From: JACRBT01 sp964474285
Lineage (GTDB): Bacteria > Chloroflexota > Dehalococcoidia > Tepidiformales > Tepidiformaceae
Reading direction: 5' to 3'
Length of the DNA: 6,615 nucleotides
Assembly (NCBI GenBank): GCA_964474285.1
Contig: CAYYSD010000164.1
Coordinates: 1 to 6,615 of the forward strand
Of this stretch, positions 1 to 4,965 are shown in pieces. Each line of letters begins with the position of its first letter. The stretch's first letter is position 1. A program made the translations under genes and the position numbers. The notes beneath the pieces were generated by a model. That model was not told the origin of the DNA. It made no database searches and was given only the letters and a program-made list of their open reading frames with translations.

Positions 1-245
1 AGAAGCAATGGAAGTTTCGCGCCGGCGACCTGGACGACCGCAAGCTCTGGGGCGATTACGAAGAAGCCTTCGAAGACATGCTCACGAAGTGCAACACCCA
101 GGCCGCCCCCTGGCATATCGTCCCGGCGAACGCGAACTGGTACCGCGACCTGGTGGTGGCGCGAGCACTCGTGGAGAGGCTCGAGAGCCTGGACCTGCGC
201 TACCCGCCGGCCGCCGAAGGCATTGTGGGAGTGAAAGTGGTGTAG
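1..245 (+). CDS. ppk2: Polyphosphate kinase 2 family protein, C-terminal part
   Basis: The frame is open from the left edge (first whole codon at 3) to a TAG at 243-245, leaving 80 visible residues. PPK2 enzymes are cytosolic and transfer phosphate between inorganic polyphosphate and nucleotides. The visible piece matches the C-terminal end of the family: KWKF near the start, a DDRKLWGDYEEAFEDML segment, then APWHIVPANANWYRDLVVAR and a final helix ending in LDLRYP. The tryptophan-tyrosine of NWYRDLVV and the LDLRYP ending are most like the polyphosphate:nucleotide phosphotransferase (class III) branch. The Walker A and B motifs and lid lie outside the window, so substrate direction (AMP, ADP, GDP) cannot be read. 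The gene converges on the next one with a 49-bp gap that has no U-rich terminator. Family assignment is firm, subclass tentative. Confidence 0.88.
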   Translation, partial: KQWKFRAGDLDDRKLWGDYEEAFEDMLTKCNTQAAPWHIVPANANWYRDLVVARALVERLESLDLRYPPAAEGIVGVKVV

Positions 246-294
246 CGGTCGGTACGCTCCCGGGAGGCGCGATGGGCAGGGCCCGCCTTCGTCC

Positions 295-1284
295 TCACGC
301 CCGGGCGGCGGCGTCCCGGCGGAGTTCGGGGAGGAGACGGTCGAAGACGTCCGCCGCGGGGAGGCGTTCGGTCGCCGTTCGCGCGATGTTGGCCACGACG
401 GGCTCACCCAGCCGCCAGAGGACGAGCAGAAACGAGATCCAGGAGAGTGCGGAAGCACGCACGAGCGCGGGCATCAATCCCCATTCGAGGTCAGAGAGGG
501 GCCGGACCGCCTCATATCCTTCGAAGAGCGCGCGACAGAGGGCGGGTTCGAGCGGTTGGAACGGGAGCAGCAGCGGGGCGATGTCGCAGGCGAGCGCATC
601 CTGGCGGGATTGGTCCCAATCGATGACTCCGCTCAGGCGCCCTTCGTGGAAGAGCAGGTTCCACGGCGCGAAGTCTCCATGGATCGGGCGATCGGGCAGG
701 TCCTGGTAGTACAGGCGGGCGAGTTCGCGCAGGTTGCGATAGCGGTGCCGCCGGATCGCCGCGGCGAGGTCGTTGTGGTCGCGCGCGAACTCCGCGAGGA
801 GGGCGTTGAACGTGAGGTCCGTCGCGGGTTGGACGCGCAGGTCGAGTTCCCAGACTTTGCCGGCGCCCGGGCGCTGGCCGGGTTCCATGGCTGATTCGAG
901 ATCGCGGTGGAGTCCCGCCAGCAGCCTGCCCATGACGTGGCGCAAGGGCACGCTCGCCGCGGAGGGCGGTTCACCGGGAAGGTGCGGCGCAAGCGACCAG
1001 AGATGGCCTTCGTATTCGAACGCGGTCGTCCCCTCCGCCGAAGGAACGGCTGCGGGAGCGGGCCAACCGCGTTTCAGCGCGGCTGCGATGAGCCGCTGCT
1101 CCCACTCCACTGATCCGCGGGAACGCGAGGAGTGCGTGCGCCGCAGGACGGTCGCGGCGCCTTCGCCGGTGGCCAGCCAGTGGCGGTTCCAGGCGCCCGT
1201 CTTGAGCACGCTGCGCGTGGCGCCGCGCAGGCGAAAGGCATCAAGCACGGTTTCAGGAACGGATTCGTCGTCGGGCACGTTCAC
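295..1284 (-). CDS. Phosphotransferase of the APH / choline kinase-like family
   Basis: A 329-residue protein with the aminoglycoside phosphotransferase fold (PF01636-type), likely a cytosolic small-molecule kinase. The N-lobe has a TVLRRT strand (residues 45-50), where Arg48-Arg49 occupy the usual ATP-lysine region. The catalytic loop is HGDFAPWNLLF with His202, Asp204 and Asn209, and the metal-binding motif is VIDWDQ with Asp222. Length is normal for the family. The start is a GTG; the only upstream in-frame codons before a stop (TGA at 1314-1312) offer no better start. No Shine-Dalgarno sequence is seen. A TACATT hexamer directly precedes the GTG, so a leaderless start at the second GTG (1278) is also possible. 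The substrate is unknown: relatives act on homoserine, choline, sugars or antibiotics, and nothing here points to antibiotic resistance. It is divergent from the DUF1801 gene and convergent with PPK2. Confidence 0.85.
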   Translation of the reverse strand: MNVPDDESVPETVLDAFRLRGATRSVLKTGAWNRHWLATGEGAATVLRRTHSSRSRGSVEWEQRLIAAALKRGWPAPAAVPSAEGTTAFEYEGHLWSLAPHLPGEPPSAASVPLRHVMGRLLAGLHRDLESAMEPGQRPGAGKVWELDLRVQPATDLTFNALLAEFARDHNDLAAAIRRHRYRNLRELARLYYQDLPDRPIHGDFAPWNLLFHEGRLSGVIDWDQSRQDALACDIAPLLLPFQPLEPALCRALFEGYEAVRPLSDLEWGLMPALVRASALSWISFLLVLWRLGEPVVANIARTATERLPAADVFDRLLPELRRDAAARA

Positions 1285-1290
1285 AATGTA
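1276..1290 (-). promoter_or_regulatory. Possible -10 hexamer and alternative leaderless start of the phosphotransferase gene
   Basis: On the minus strand TACATT (1290-1285) fits the TANNNT -10 pattern and sits six nucleotides before a GTG at 1278-1276, the distance expected if that GTG is the transcription start. This would shorten the protein by two residues. A weak TTGAGC (1315-1310) lies 19 nt upstream of the hexamer. The call rests on spacing alone. Confidence 0.3.
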
Positions 1291-1332
1291 GCCGGTTGCG
1301 CGCGGCGCGGCTCAACGGCGGCCGTAAACGCG

Positions 1333-1346
1333 TAGACTTTGCCGCG
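1333..1346 (+). promoter_or_regulatory. Putative -10 element of a leaderless DUF1801 gene
   Basis: TAGACT (1333-1338) matches TANNNT and is followed by eight nucleotides and then the ATG at 1347. No purine-rich Shine-Dalgarno sequence lies between hexamer and start. No convincing -35 is seen. The same layout precedes the phosphatase gene downstream, which raises the likelihood that both transcripts begin at or within a base or two of the start codon. Confidence 0.45.
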
Positions 1347-1742
1347 ATGGCCGAACCGCCGCCCCGGGAAGCCTTTCTTTCGAACGCGCCGCCGGACTTC
1401 GCCGCCATCGTGGCGCGGCTGGCGGCGCTTGTGGAGGATTCGGCGCCCGAGCTCACCGCGCGTCTTTCCTACGGCATGCTCACCTACGTCCATGGCCGGG
1501 ATTTCCGGAGCTGGGTCGTGGCCATCGGTGTCACGAGCAAGGTGGTGAGCCTGCGCCTGCTCTTCGGGGTGCTGCTGGACGACCCCCGCGGACTTCTCCG
1601 GCATGGCACATCGAGCCTGGCGAACCTCGACTTCACCTCGCTCGACCAGGTCGACGACGCAACCGTGCGCGCGTTCGTGAGCGAAGCGGCGACGAACCAC
1701 GAGCGCTTCAAGGCGGAATGGGCTGCGAGCGGTCGGAAGTGA
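1347..1742 (+). CDS. DUF1801 (YdhG-like) domain protein
   Basis: A 131-residue cytosolic protein that fits the DUF1801 family (PF08818-type) over nearly its whole length. After a helix with LAALVEDSAPEL (residues 25-36) comes the family signature SYGM (41-44), then a beta-rich stretch (VVAIGVTSKVVSLRLLFG, 57-74), a DDPRGLL turn, and a final helix rich in Ala/Glu. Family members are small single-domain proteins, some described as frataxin-like iron chaperones, but the biochemical role of most is not known, and none is claimed here. The start was set at ATG 1347 because the -10-like hexamer lies 8 nt upstream and the residues after it look like a domain start; a TTG at 1296 would add 17 basic residues unlike the family. 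The phosphatase gene follows after 42 bp on the same strand. Confidence 0.78.
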   Translation: MAEPPPREAFLSNAPPDFAAIVARLAALVEDSAPELTARLSYGMLTYVHGRDFRSWVVAIGVTSKVVSLRLLFGVLLDDPRGLLRHGTSSLANLDFTSLDQVDDATVRAFVSEAATNHERFKAEWAASGRK

Positions 1743-1770
1743 GGCGCAGGATCGAGGCCCGCCCCTCGGG

Positions 1771-1784
1771 TATGCTTCGCTTCC
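1771..1784 (+). promoter_or_regulatory. Putative -10 element of a leaderless phosphatase gene
   Basis: TATGCT (1771-1776) is followed by TCGCTTCC and then ATG at 1785, the same 8-nt distance as at the DUF1801 gene. The spacer is pyrimidine-rich and holds no Shine-Dalgarno sequence. No clear -35 is present 16-18 nt upstream. Confidence 0.45.
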
Positions 1785-2531
1785 ATGAGTGATGCGATTC
1801 AGCTCGAGGGTGTCCACAACTTCCGCGCCGTCGCCCCGTACCGGACGGAGGGCGGCCGGATGCGCCCCGGCATGATCTACCGGTCCGGAGCCCTGGAACA
1901 GATGACGCCGGAGGACGAGCGGCATCTCTCGGCTACCGTCTCGGTGAGGACCATCCTGGATCTGCGCCACCCCGATGAACTGAAGGTTGCGCCGGCCAAC
2001 CACCCGCTCCGCCACCTCGTTGAAGCGTGCTCTATCTTCCCGGAAGACAACCCTAACGAGGCCTTCATCGCGGAACTCAACGGCCTTTATGGGACGGGCA
2101 TTACGCCGGGTCGCTACATGCACTACCTGGAGGTGGGCGGCGACCGGTTCGCCCGCGCTTTCACCCTGTTCGCCCGTGCCGATGCCTACCCGGTGCTCAT
2201 CCATTGCAGCGCCGGGAAGGACCGCACGGGCGTGCTCCTGGCGCTGATCATGGACGTGCTCCGGGTGAGCCACGACGACATCGCCCACGAGTATGGGCTG
2301 AGCGACCAGAGCATCGACCACCTCATCCGCTATCTGCGCGCCTCCGGGCGCCACCTCCAGGGTTCCGACGAAGAGATCCGGGCGCGCCTTTCCACCCCGC
2401 CGGACCGCATGGCGGGCTTCCTCGAACTATTCGTGAAGCGCTTCGGAACGGCGGAGGCGTTCCTCGCCGGAAAGGGCGTTGCCCCGGAGACGTTCGCGGC
2501 CGTGCGCCGGAATCTGGTCGAAACCGCCTGA
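1785..2531 (+). CDS. Tyrosine-protein / phosphoinositide-type phosphatase
   Basis: A 248-residue cysteine-dependent phosphatase of the Y_phosphatase3 type (PF13350-like; relatives include MptpB and LipA). It would hydrolyse phosphotyrosine or related phosphoesters. The N-terminal signature is NFRAVAPY (12-19) followed by GGRMRPGMIYRSGAL (23-37), then the TILDLRHPDEL segment (56-66). The P-loop is HCSAGKDRTG (140-149) with nucleophile Cys141 and Arg147; the lysine and aspartate inside the loop are typical of the MptpB/LipA branch. No signal peptide is visible, so it is probably cytosolic, although some relatives are exported. The usual RDLGGY of the N-terminal motif is RAVAPY here. The start ATG is set by the hexamer 8 nt upstream and by the family's N-terminus. 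The natural substrate is unknown. Confidence 0.9.
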   Translation: MSDAIQLEGVHNFRAVAPYRTEGGRMRPGMIYRSGALEQMTPEDERHLSATVSVRTILDLRHPDELKVAPANHPLRHLVEACSIFPEDNPNEAFIAELNGLYGTGITPGRYMHYLEVGGDRFARAFTLFARADAYPVLIHCSAGKDRTGVLLALIMDVLRVSHDDIAHEYGLSDQSIDHLIRYLRASGRHLQGSDEEIRARLSTPPDRMAGFLELFVKRFGTAEAFLAGKGVAPETFAAVRRNLVETA

Positions 2532-2532
2532 G

Positions 2533-2582
2533 GCACCGCCTTCATCGCCGGTAAAGCGCCTTTGCGGGCGAGGCGGCGGTGC
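2533..2582 (+). repeat. Nested imperfect hairpin after the phosphatase gene
   Basis: Starting two bases after the phosphatase stop, GCACCGCC (2533-2540) pairs with GGCGGTGC (2575-2582). Inside, TCGCC (2545-2549) pairs with GGCGA (2567-2571), and GTAAAG (2551-2556) pairs with CTTTGC (2560-2565) with one G-T wobble. There is no T-tract after it, so it is not a classical intrinsic terminator. It could shield the upstream mRNA's 3' end or aid termination. It ends three bases before the YceI promoter. Confidence 0.5.
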
Positions 2583-2584
2583 GC

Positions 2585-2613
2585 TGATAGCATGGCCTGA
2601 GACTCATTCGGAG
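2585..2613 (+). promoter_or_regulatory. Extended -10 promoter and weak RBS of the YceI gene
   Basis: TG-a-TAGCAT (2585-2593) is an extended -10 element, which can compensate for the missing -35. Transcription would begin near 2600. A GGAG (2610-2613) lies 11 nt before the GTG start, which is further than usual. A similar GGAG with 10-nt spacing precedes the acidic protein gene at 4966. Confidence 0.45.
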
Positions 2614-2624
2614 ACACATTCATC

Positions 2625-3392
2625 GTGGGAAAGCTCAAGCTACTCGCCGGCGGCGCCGCGGCCATCGTTGTTCTGCTGGCTGCCGGCCTTTCCGTCTGGT
2701 TCTTCTTCCTGCGCGAAGAAGGGCCGGAGGAGGTGTCCACCCAGTCGGCGCTCGACGTCCTTTCGCGGGCCACCGCCACACCTGCCGCGAGCGGAGGACA
2801 GACGCCTGCCGCGGTTGCGACGACTTCGCCGGCACGGCCGGCCACCTCGTCCACCCCGGGCATCAACGGAACATGGACCGTGGACAACGGGCTTGAGTCG
2901 TTCGTGGGCTACCGCGTGAAGGAAGAGCTCGCGGGCATCGGCGGCACCGAGGCGGTCGGCCGCACGGCGAAGGTCAGCGGCACCGTCACCATTGCCGAAA
3001 GCAAGGCGACGGCGGGAACCATCACCGCCGACATGACCGCCCTGAGGAGCCAGGAATCGCTCCGCGACGGTCAGTTGCGCAACCAGGGCATCGAATACGG
3101 CCGCTTCCCGACGTCGGAGTTCAAGCTGACCGGCGCCGTCGATCTCCCGGCCAACGTCGTCTCGGGTTCGACGGGGAAGGTGACGCTGAAAGGCTCGCTC
3201 ACGCTTCACGGCGTCACGAAGGAGGTCGAGGTCCCGGCCGAAGTCACGCTGAAGGACAACGTCCTCGTGGTGGTGGGCCAGATCGACATCAAATTCGCGG
3301 ACTACAACATTCAGAAGCCGCAGTCACAGCGCGTGCTCGGGATGGAAGACCACGGCCTGATGGAGCTTCAGCTGTTCTTCAAGAAGAGTTGA
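2625..3392 (+). CDS. Membrane-anchored YceI-domain protein
   Basis: A 255-residue protein with a short basic N-terminus (MGKLK), one hydrophobic helix (about 6-29), a charged stretch, an Ala/Thr/Pro-rich linker (about 50-78), and a YceI domain (about 82-253). YceI domains are lipocalin-like barrels that bind isoprenoid or other amphiphilic lipids. Family marks include FVGYRVKEEL (93-102), the MTALRSQESLRDGQLR region (137-152), YGRFPTSEF (158-166) and LTLHGVTKEV (192-201). The helix has no clear cleavage site or lipobox, so the barrel is probably tethered outside the membrane by an uncleaved anchor. The start is GTG; it places the basic residues immediately before the helix. Its 3' end overlaps the convergent zinc-module gene by 14 bp. 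The lipid ligand is unknown. Confidence 0.92.
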   Translation: MGKLKLLAGGAAAIVVLLAAGLSVWFFFLREEGPEEVSTQSALDVLSRATATPAASGGQTPAAVATTSPARPATSSTPGINGTWTVDNGLESFVGYRVKEELAGIGGTEAVGRTAKVSGTVTIAESKATAGTITADMTALRSQESLRDGQLRNQGIEYGRFPTSEFKLTGAVDLPANVVSGSTGKVTLKGSLTLHGVTKEVEVPAEVTLKDNVLVVVGQIDIKFADYNIQKPQSQRVLGMEDHGLMELQLFFKKS

Positions 3393-3690
3393 GCGGCGCG
3401 AAACAGCGTTCGAATTCTGCGCGCAGCAAGGGGTTGGCGAAGCCATTCGCCAGCTCCTCTTTTGCTTCTCCCGCGTGGATGAGCCGGGCCGCCGCTTCGA
3501 ACACGCTGTCCGTGAGCGCCGAGATTGGCGTGCATTCGTAGCGCCGGCAATAGTCGCACTTCCCGTTGCCCAGGTTGGCGTAGACCGCATCCTGCAGCCG
3601 CGCGTCGGCAACGCATTCGCTGCAGACAAACGTGCCGCCAGGTGAAGTCCAGCGTGGCGCGTCCCCGGTCGCGGTCGCCGGCTCGGGCAT
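3379..3690 (-). CDS. Small four-cysteine protein resembling the N-terminal module of HEPN/RES proteins
   Basis: A 103-residue protein with two CxxC pairs, Cys23/Cys26 (FVCSECVADARLQD) and Cys45/Cys48 (GNGKCDYCRR), 18 residues apart, which should bind one zinc ion. The pattern C-x2-C, acidic/leucine helix, G-x-C-x-Y-C and a following helical segment (LTDSVFEAAARLI, 59-71) resembles the HEPN/RES N-terminal domain found ahead of RES toxin domains, but no RES domain follows; the protein stops after a second short helix (PLLRAEFERCF). Two more cysteines (53, 96) are present. It is the second gene of a coupled pair: its ATG overlaps the upstream stop as TGATG and a strong AAGGAG lies 5 nt before it. 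Coupling suggests equal production with the hotdog protein, perhaps as a partner. Real as a gene; the family match is from memory of the motif and is tentative. Confidence 0.68.
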   Translation of the reverse strand: MPEPATATGDAPRWTSPGGTFVCSECVADARLQDAVYANLGNGKCDYCRRYECTPISALTDSVFEAAARLIHAGEAKEELANGFANPLLRAEFERCFAPLNSS

Positions 3691-4574
3691 CAGGACTCCT
3701 TGTAGAGCGGGCTGGAGGCCTTCATGAAGCGTGTGAGCATGCGGTGTTCCGCGATGCGCTTGCCGCTCGCGTCATCGGCCCATGTCTCGTACCAGTAGTA
3801 CTCCGTCTTCGGGCTCTGACCGAGCGCGACCACTTCGCCGCCCGTGTTGTAGACCTGGTCGACGAGCAGGGGTCCGTTGATGTTGCGGATCTCGATGGCG
3901 CCGAATAGGCCGACCACGTCCTTGATCTGGCCGCGCAGGGGCCGGCACGCCTGCCCGTAGAGCATGTTCACGTAGCTCGAAATCGGCACGACGCCGCCGC
4001 CCCACTTCGACTCGTGGTGGAGGTCCAGCGGCTCGGTGCACGTTTCAAGGTGGTGGTCGACCTGCGCGGAGGTGAAGGTGGCCGTGGAAGCGCCGATCGG
4101 CATGCCCGCCTTGAACCCGGCAAGAATGCGCAACTCCCCGGTATCGAAGCGATCGAGCGGCTTGCGCAGGAGCGCCGTCGGTTCTCCCGGGTTGCCCACC
4201 GAAACGGAGCCTTCCGCGACACTCATTCCATCTTCGCGCTCCACCCAGACGTTGACCTGGACGTCGGTCGCGCCGGCCGGCGGGAGCTGCATGATGGCGC
4301 GCACGGGTTCCCGGTACACGGTCGCGTTCGTGAAGTAGAGGGAGAGCGTGCCCCGTTCGAACCAGCGTTCGCCGAAGGTTTCGAGGATAAGCGGGCCGAA
4401 GAGGTCCATGTGGACGGAGCCGGCGACGGTACCGCCGCGCATGCCCAGCTTTGTTGCCGTGGCGTCGTCGTGGATGCTGCCCTTCGCGTTGGCGGCGCGA
4501 TTCACGGACTGGCGGATTGGGCCCATGAGGAGGCCGTTCTTCTCGGTCATGTCGGCGCGTGATGTGCGGTTCAT
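3690..4574 (-). CDS. Probable double-hotdog (MaoC-like) protein
   Basis: A 294-residue cytosolic protein that reads as two hotdog domains. The first (about 15-145) carries IHDDATATKLGMRGGTVAGSVHMD (34-57), the shape of the MaoC/hydratase-2 motif region with His35, but the motif's D-x-N-P before the histidine is A-K-G-S here, so the usual catalytic Asp is absent. The second (about 180-290) has VGLFGAIEIRNINGPLL (221-237) and a closing strand TEYYWYETW (257-265), with no hydratase motif. MaoC relatives hydrate enoyl-CoA or act as thioester dehydrases; this one may be divergent or non-catalytic. The ATG at 4574 was chosen because AGGA (4587-4584) lies 9 nt upstream and a promoter lies further up; the frame stays open upstream to 4805 with no protein-like sequence. 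It overlaps the following zinc-module gene by one base. Confidence 0.6.
   Translation of the reverse strand: MNRTSRADMTEKNGLLMGPIRQSVNRAANAKGSIHDDATATKLGMRGGTVAGSVHMDLFGPLILETFGERWFERGTLSLYFTNATVYREPVRAIMQLPPAGATDVQVNVWVEREDGMSVAEGSVSVGNPGEPTALLRKPLDRFDTGELRILAGFKAGMPIGASTATFTSAQVDHHLETCTEPLDLHHESKWGGGVVPISSYVNMLYGQACRPLRGQIKDVVGLFGAIEIRNINGPLLVDQVYNTGGEVVALGQSPKTEYYWYETWADDASGKRIAEHRMLTRFMKASSPLYKES
3696..3701 (-). promoter_or_regulatory. Strong RBS of the small zinc-module gene
   Basis: AAGGAG on the minus strand (3701-3696) lies inside the last codons of the hotdog gene, 5 nt before the ATG at 3690. Together with the TGATG overlap it argues for coupled translation and for the reality of this start. 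Confidence 0.7.
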
Positions 4575-4606
4575 AGGGGGGATTCCTGAACTTCGTATTG
4601 GTTGGC

Positions 4607-4627
4607 GTGTGAGAGAGCCGCTCACAC
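4607..4627 (-). promoter_or_regulatory. Perfect inverted repeat, candidate operator
   Basis: GTGTGAG (4607-4613) and CTCACAC (4621-4627) form a perfect 7-bp inverted repeat around a 7-nt spacer. It would lie at about +4 to +24 of the hotdog-operon transcript, a typical place for a repressor, or form a short hairpin in the leader. No regulator gene is next to it. Confidence 0.45.
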
Positions 4628-4636
4628 CAGCGCCGC

Positions 4637-4666
4637 AGTATAGAGATCGGCGTTCCGGCGCGGCAA
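4637..4666 (-). promoter_or_regulatory. Sigma-70-type promoter of the hotdog / zinc-module operon
   Basis: Reading the minus strand, TTGCCG (4666-4661) and TATACT (4642-4637) are separated by 18 nt. The -10 matches five of six consensus bases and the -35 four of six. Transcription would start near 4630, giving a leader of about 55 nt that contains the inverted repeat and the AGGA ribosome site. Confidence 0.55.
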
Positions 4667-4770
4667 TGGCGGTCGAGAGCAAAGGCATCATCGGATTTTC
4701 GAACGAAACGTCCGATAAATTCGAATGGCCTCCGAGGGCACCGGGCTGGTACAAGTAACGCAAGGTCAGG

Positions 4771-4786
4771 GTGCGCTTCGGCGCAC
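4771..4786. repeat. UUCG-tetraloop hairpin
   Basis: GTGCGC and GCGCAC form a perfect 6-bp stem closing a TTCG loop on a C-G pair, the unusually stable C(UUCG)G tetraloop when transcribed from the plus strand. It is the first of three hairpins within about 105 bp. Confidence 0.55.
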
Positions 4787-4797
4787 GGCCGCTGGAG

Positions 4798-4827
4798 AAA
4801 ATCACCGCCCTCGCGCGTGGTGATTTT
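4798..4827. repeat. Perfect 9-bp inverted repeat with A- and T-tract ends
   Basis: AAAATCACC (4798-4806) pairs with GGTGATTTT (4819-4827) around a 12-nt loop. The outer A/T ends and GC-richer inner stem give it the look of a short bidirectional intrinsic terminator, but no gene end is near it on either strand. It could instead end an unannotated small transcript or be a protein-binding palindrome. Confidence 0.5.
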
Positions 4828-4838
4828 GACCCCCTTCA

Positions 4839-4875
4839 GGGCGGGAAGGTTGAACCGCGAACAGCCTTCCCGCCC
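4839..4875. repeat. 14-bp stem hairpin
   Basis: GGGCGGGAAGG (4839-4849) and CCTTCCCGCCC (4865-4875) pair perfectly; the stem continues inward by TTG with CAG (one T-G wobble) to 14 pairs around a 9-nt loop. It is the strongest secondary structure seen in the window. It lies upstream of the visible promoter of the acidic-protein gene, so it is not obviously part of that mRNA. Confidence 0.6.
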
Positions 4876-4924
4876 ACACCCTCCTCCCCCGCCGCCGGTG
4901 TATCCGTGTTCGTGGCCGGGCGCA

Positions 4925-4958
4925 TAGAATGTGCGCCATTCCGCCGTGAACGGAGCGC
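4925..4958 (+). promoter_or_regulatory. Putative -10 and RBS of the acidic secreted protein gene
   Basis: TAGAAT (4925-4930) matches the -10 consensus at five of six bases; no good -35 is seen. Transcription would begin near 4937. GGAG (4952-4955) lies 10 nt before the ATG at 4966, echoing the distant GGAG of the YceI gene. Confidence 0.45.
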
Positions 4959-4965
4959 TCCCATC

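Larger units (their letters stand above)
4575..4965. other. Divergent intergenic region, 391 bp
   Basis: This region separates the divergent hotdog and acidic-protein genes. It holds a minus-strand promoter with an inverted repeat (4607-4666), a locally AT-rich stretch with two TTCGAA palindromes (4698-4703 and 4720-4725), three hairpins (4771-4875) and a plus-strand promoter (around 4925). Frames open through it do not look like protein. Confidence 0.6.

Noticed and set aside
257..266. CTCCCGGGAG palindrome between PPK2 and the phosphotransferase as a terminator
   Set aside because: It has no loop and no T-tract on either side; a 10-bp GC palindrome is not surprising at this base composition.
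8..709. Plus-strand frame of 233 codons overlapping PPK2 and the phosphotransferase gene
   Set aside because: The product is dominated by Arg, Ser and Gly and has no motif; the real genes in the other frames carry clear family signatures.
295..1284. Antibiotic-resistance phosphotransferase
   Set aside because: Only the general APH-fold motifs are present; nothing in the sequence or neighbourhood supports an antibiotic substrate or a mobile element.
1281..2354. Long minus-strand open frame (357 codons) opposite the DUF1801 and phosphatase genes
   Set aside because: Its translation is rich in Arg, His, Val and Gly without any domain, as expected for the antisense of GC-rich codons, and it lies against two recognisable genes.
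4690..4725. LexA-like or paired-operator reading of the TTCGAA palindromes
   Set aside because: GAAC at 4701 is followed after four bases by CGTC, not GTTC, so the SOS-box pattern fails; two 6-bp palindromes 22 bp apart are suggestive but too short to call.
4575..4805. N-terminal extension of the hotdog gene to position 4805
   Set aside because: The extra 77 residues look unlike protein, run through the promoter and inverted repeat, and have no ribosome site; ATG 4574 has AGGA 9 nt upstream.
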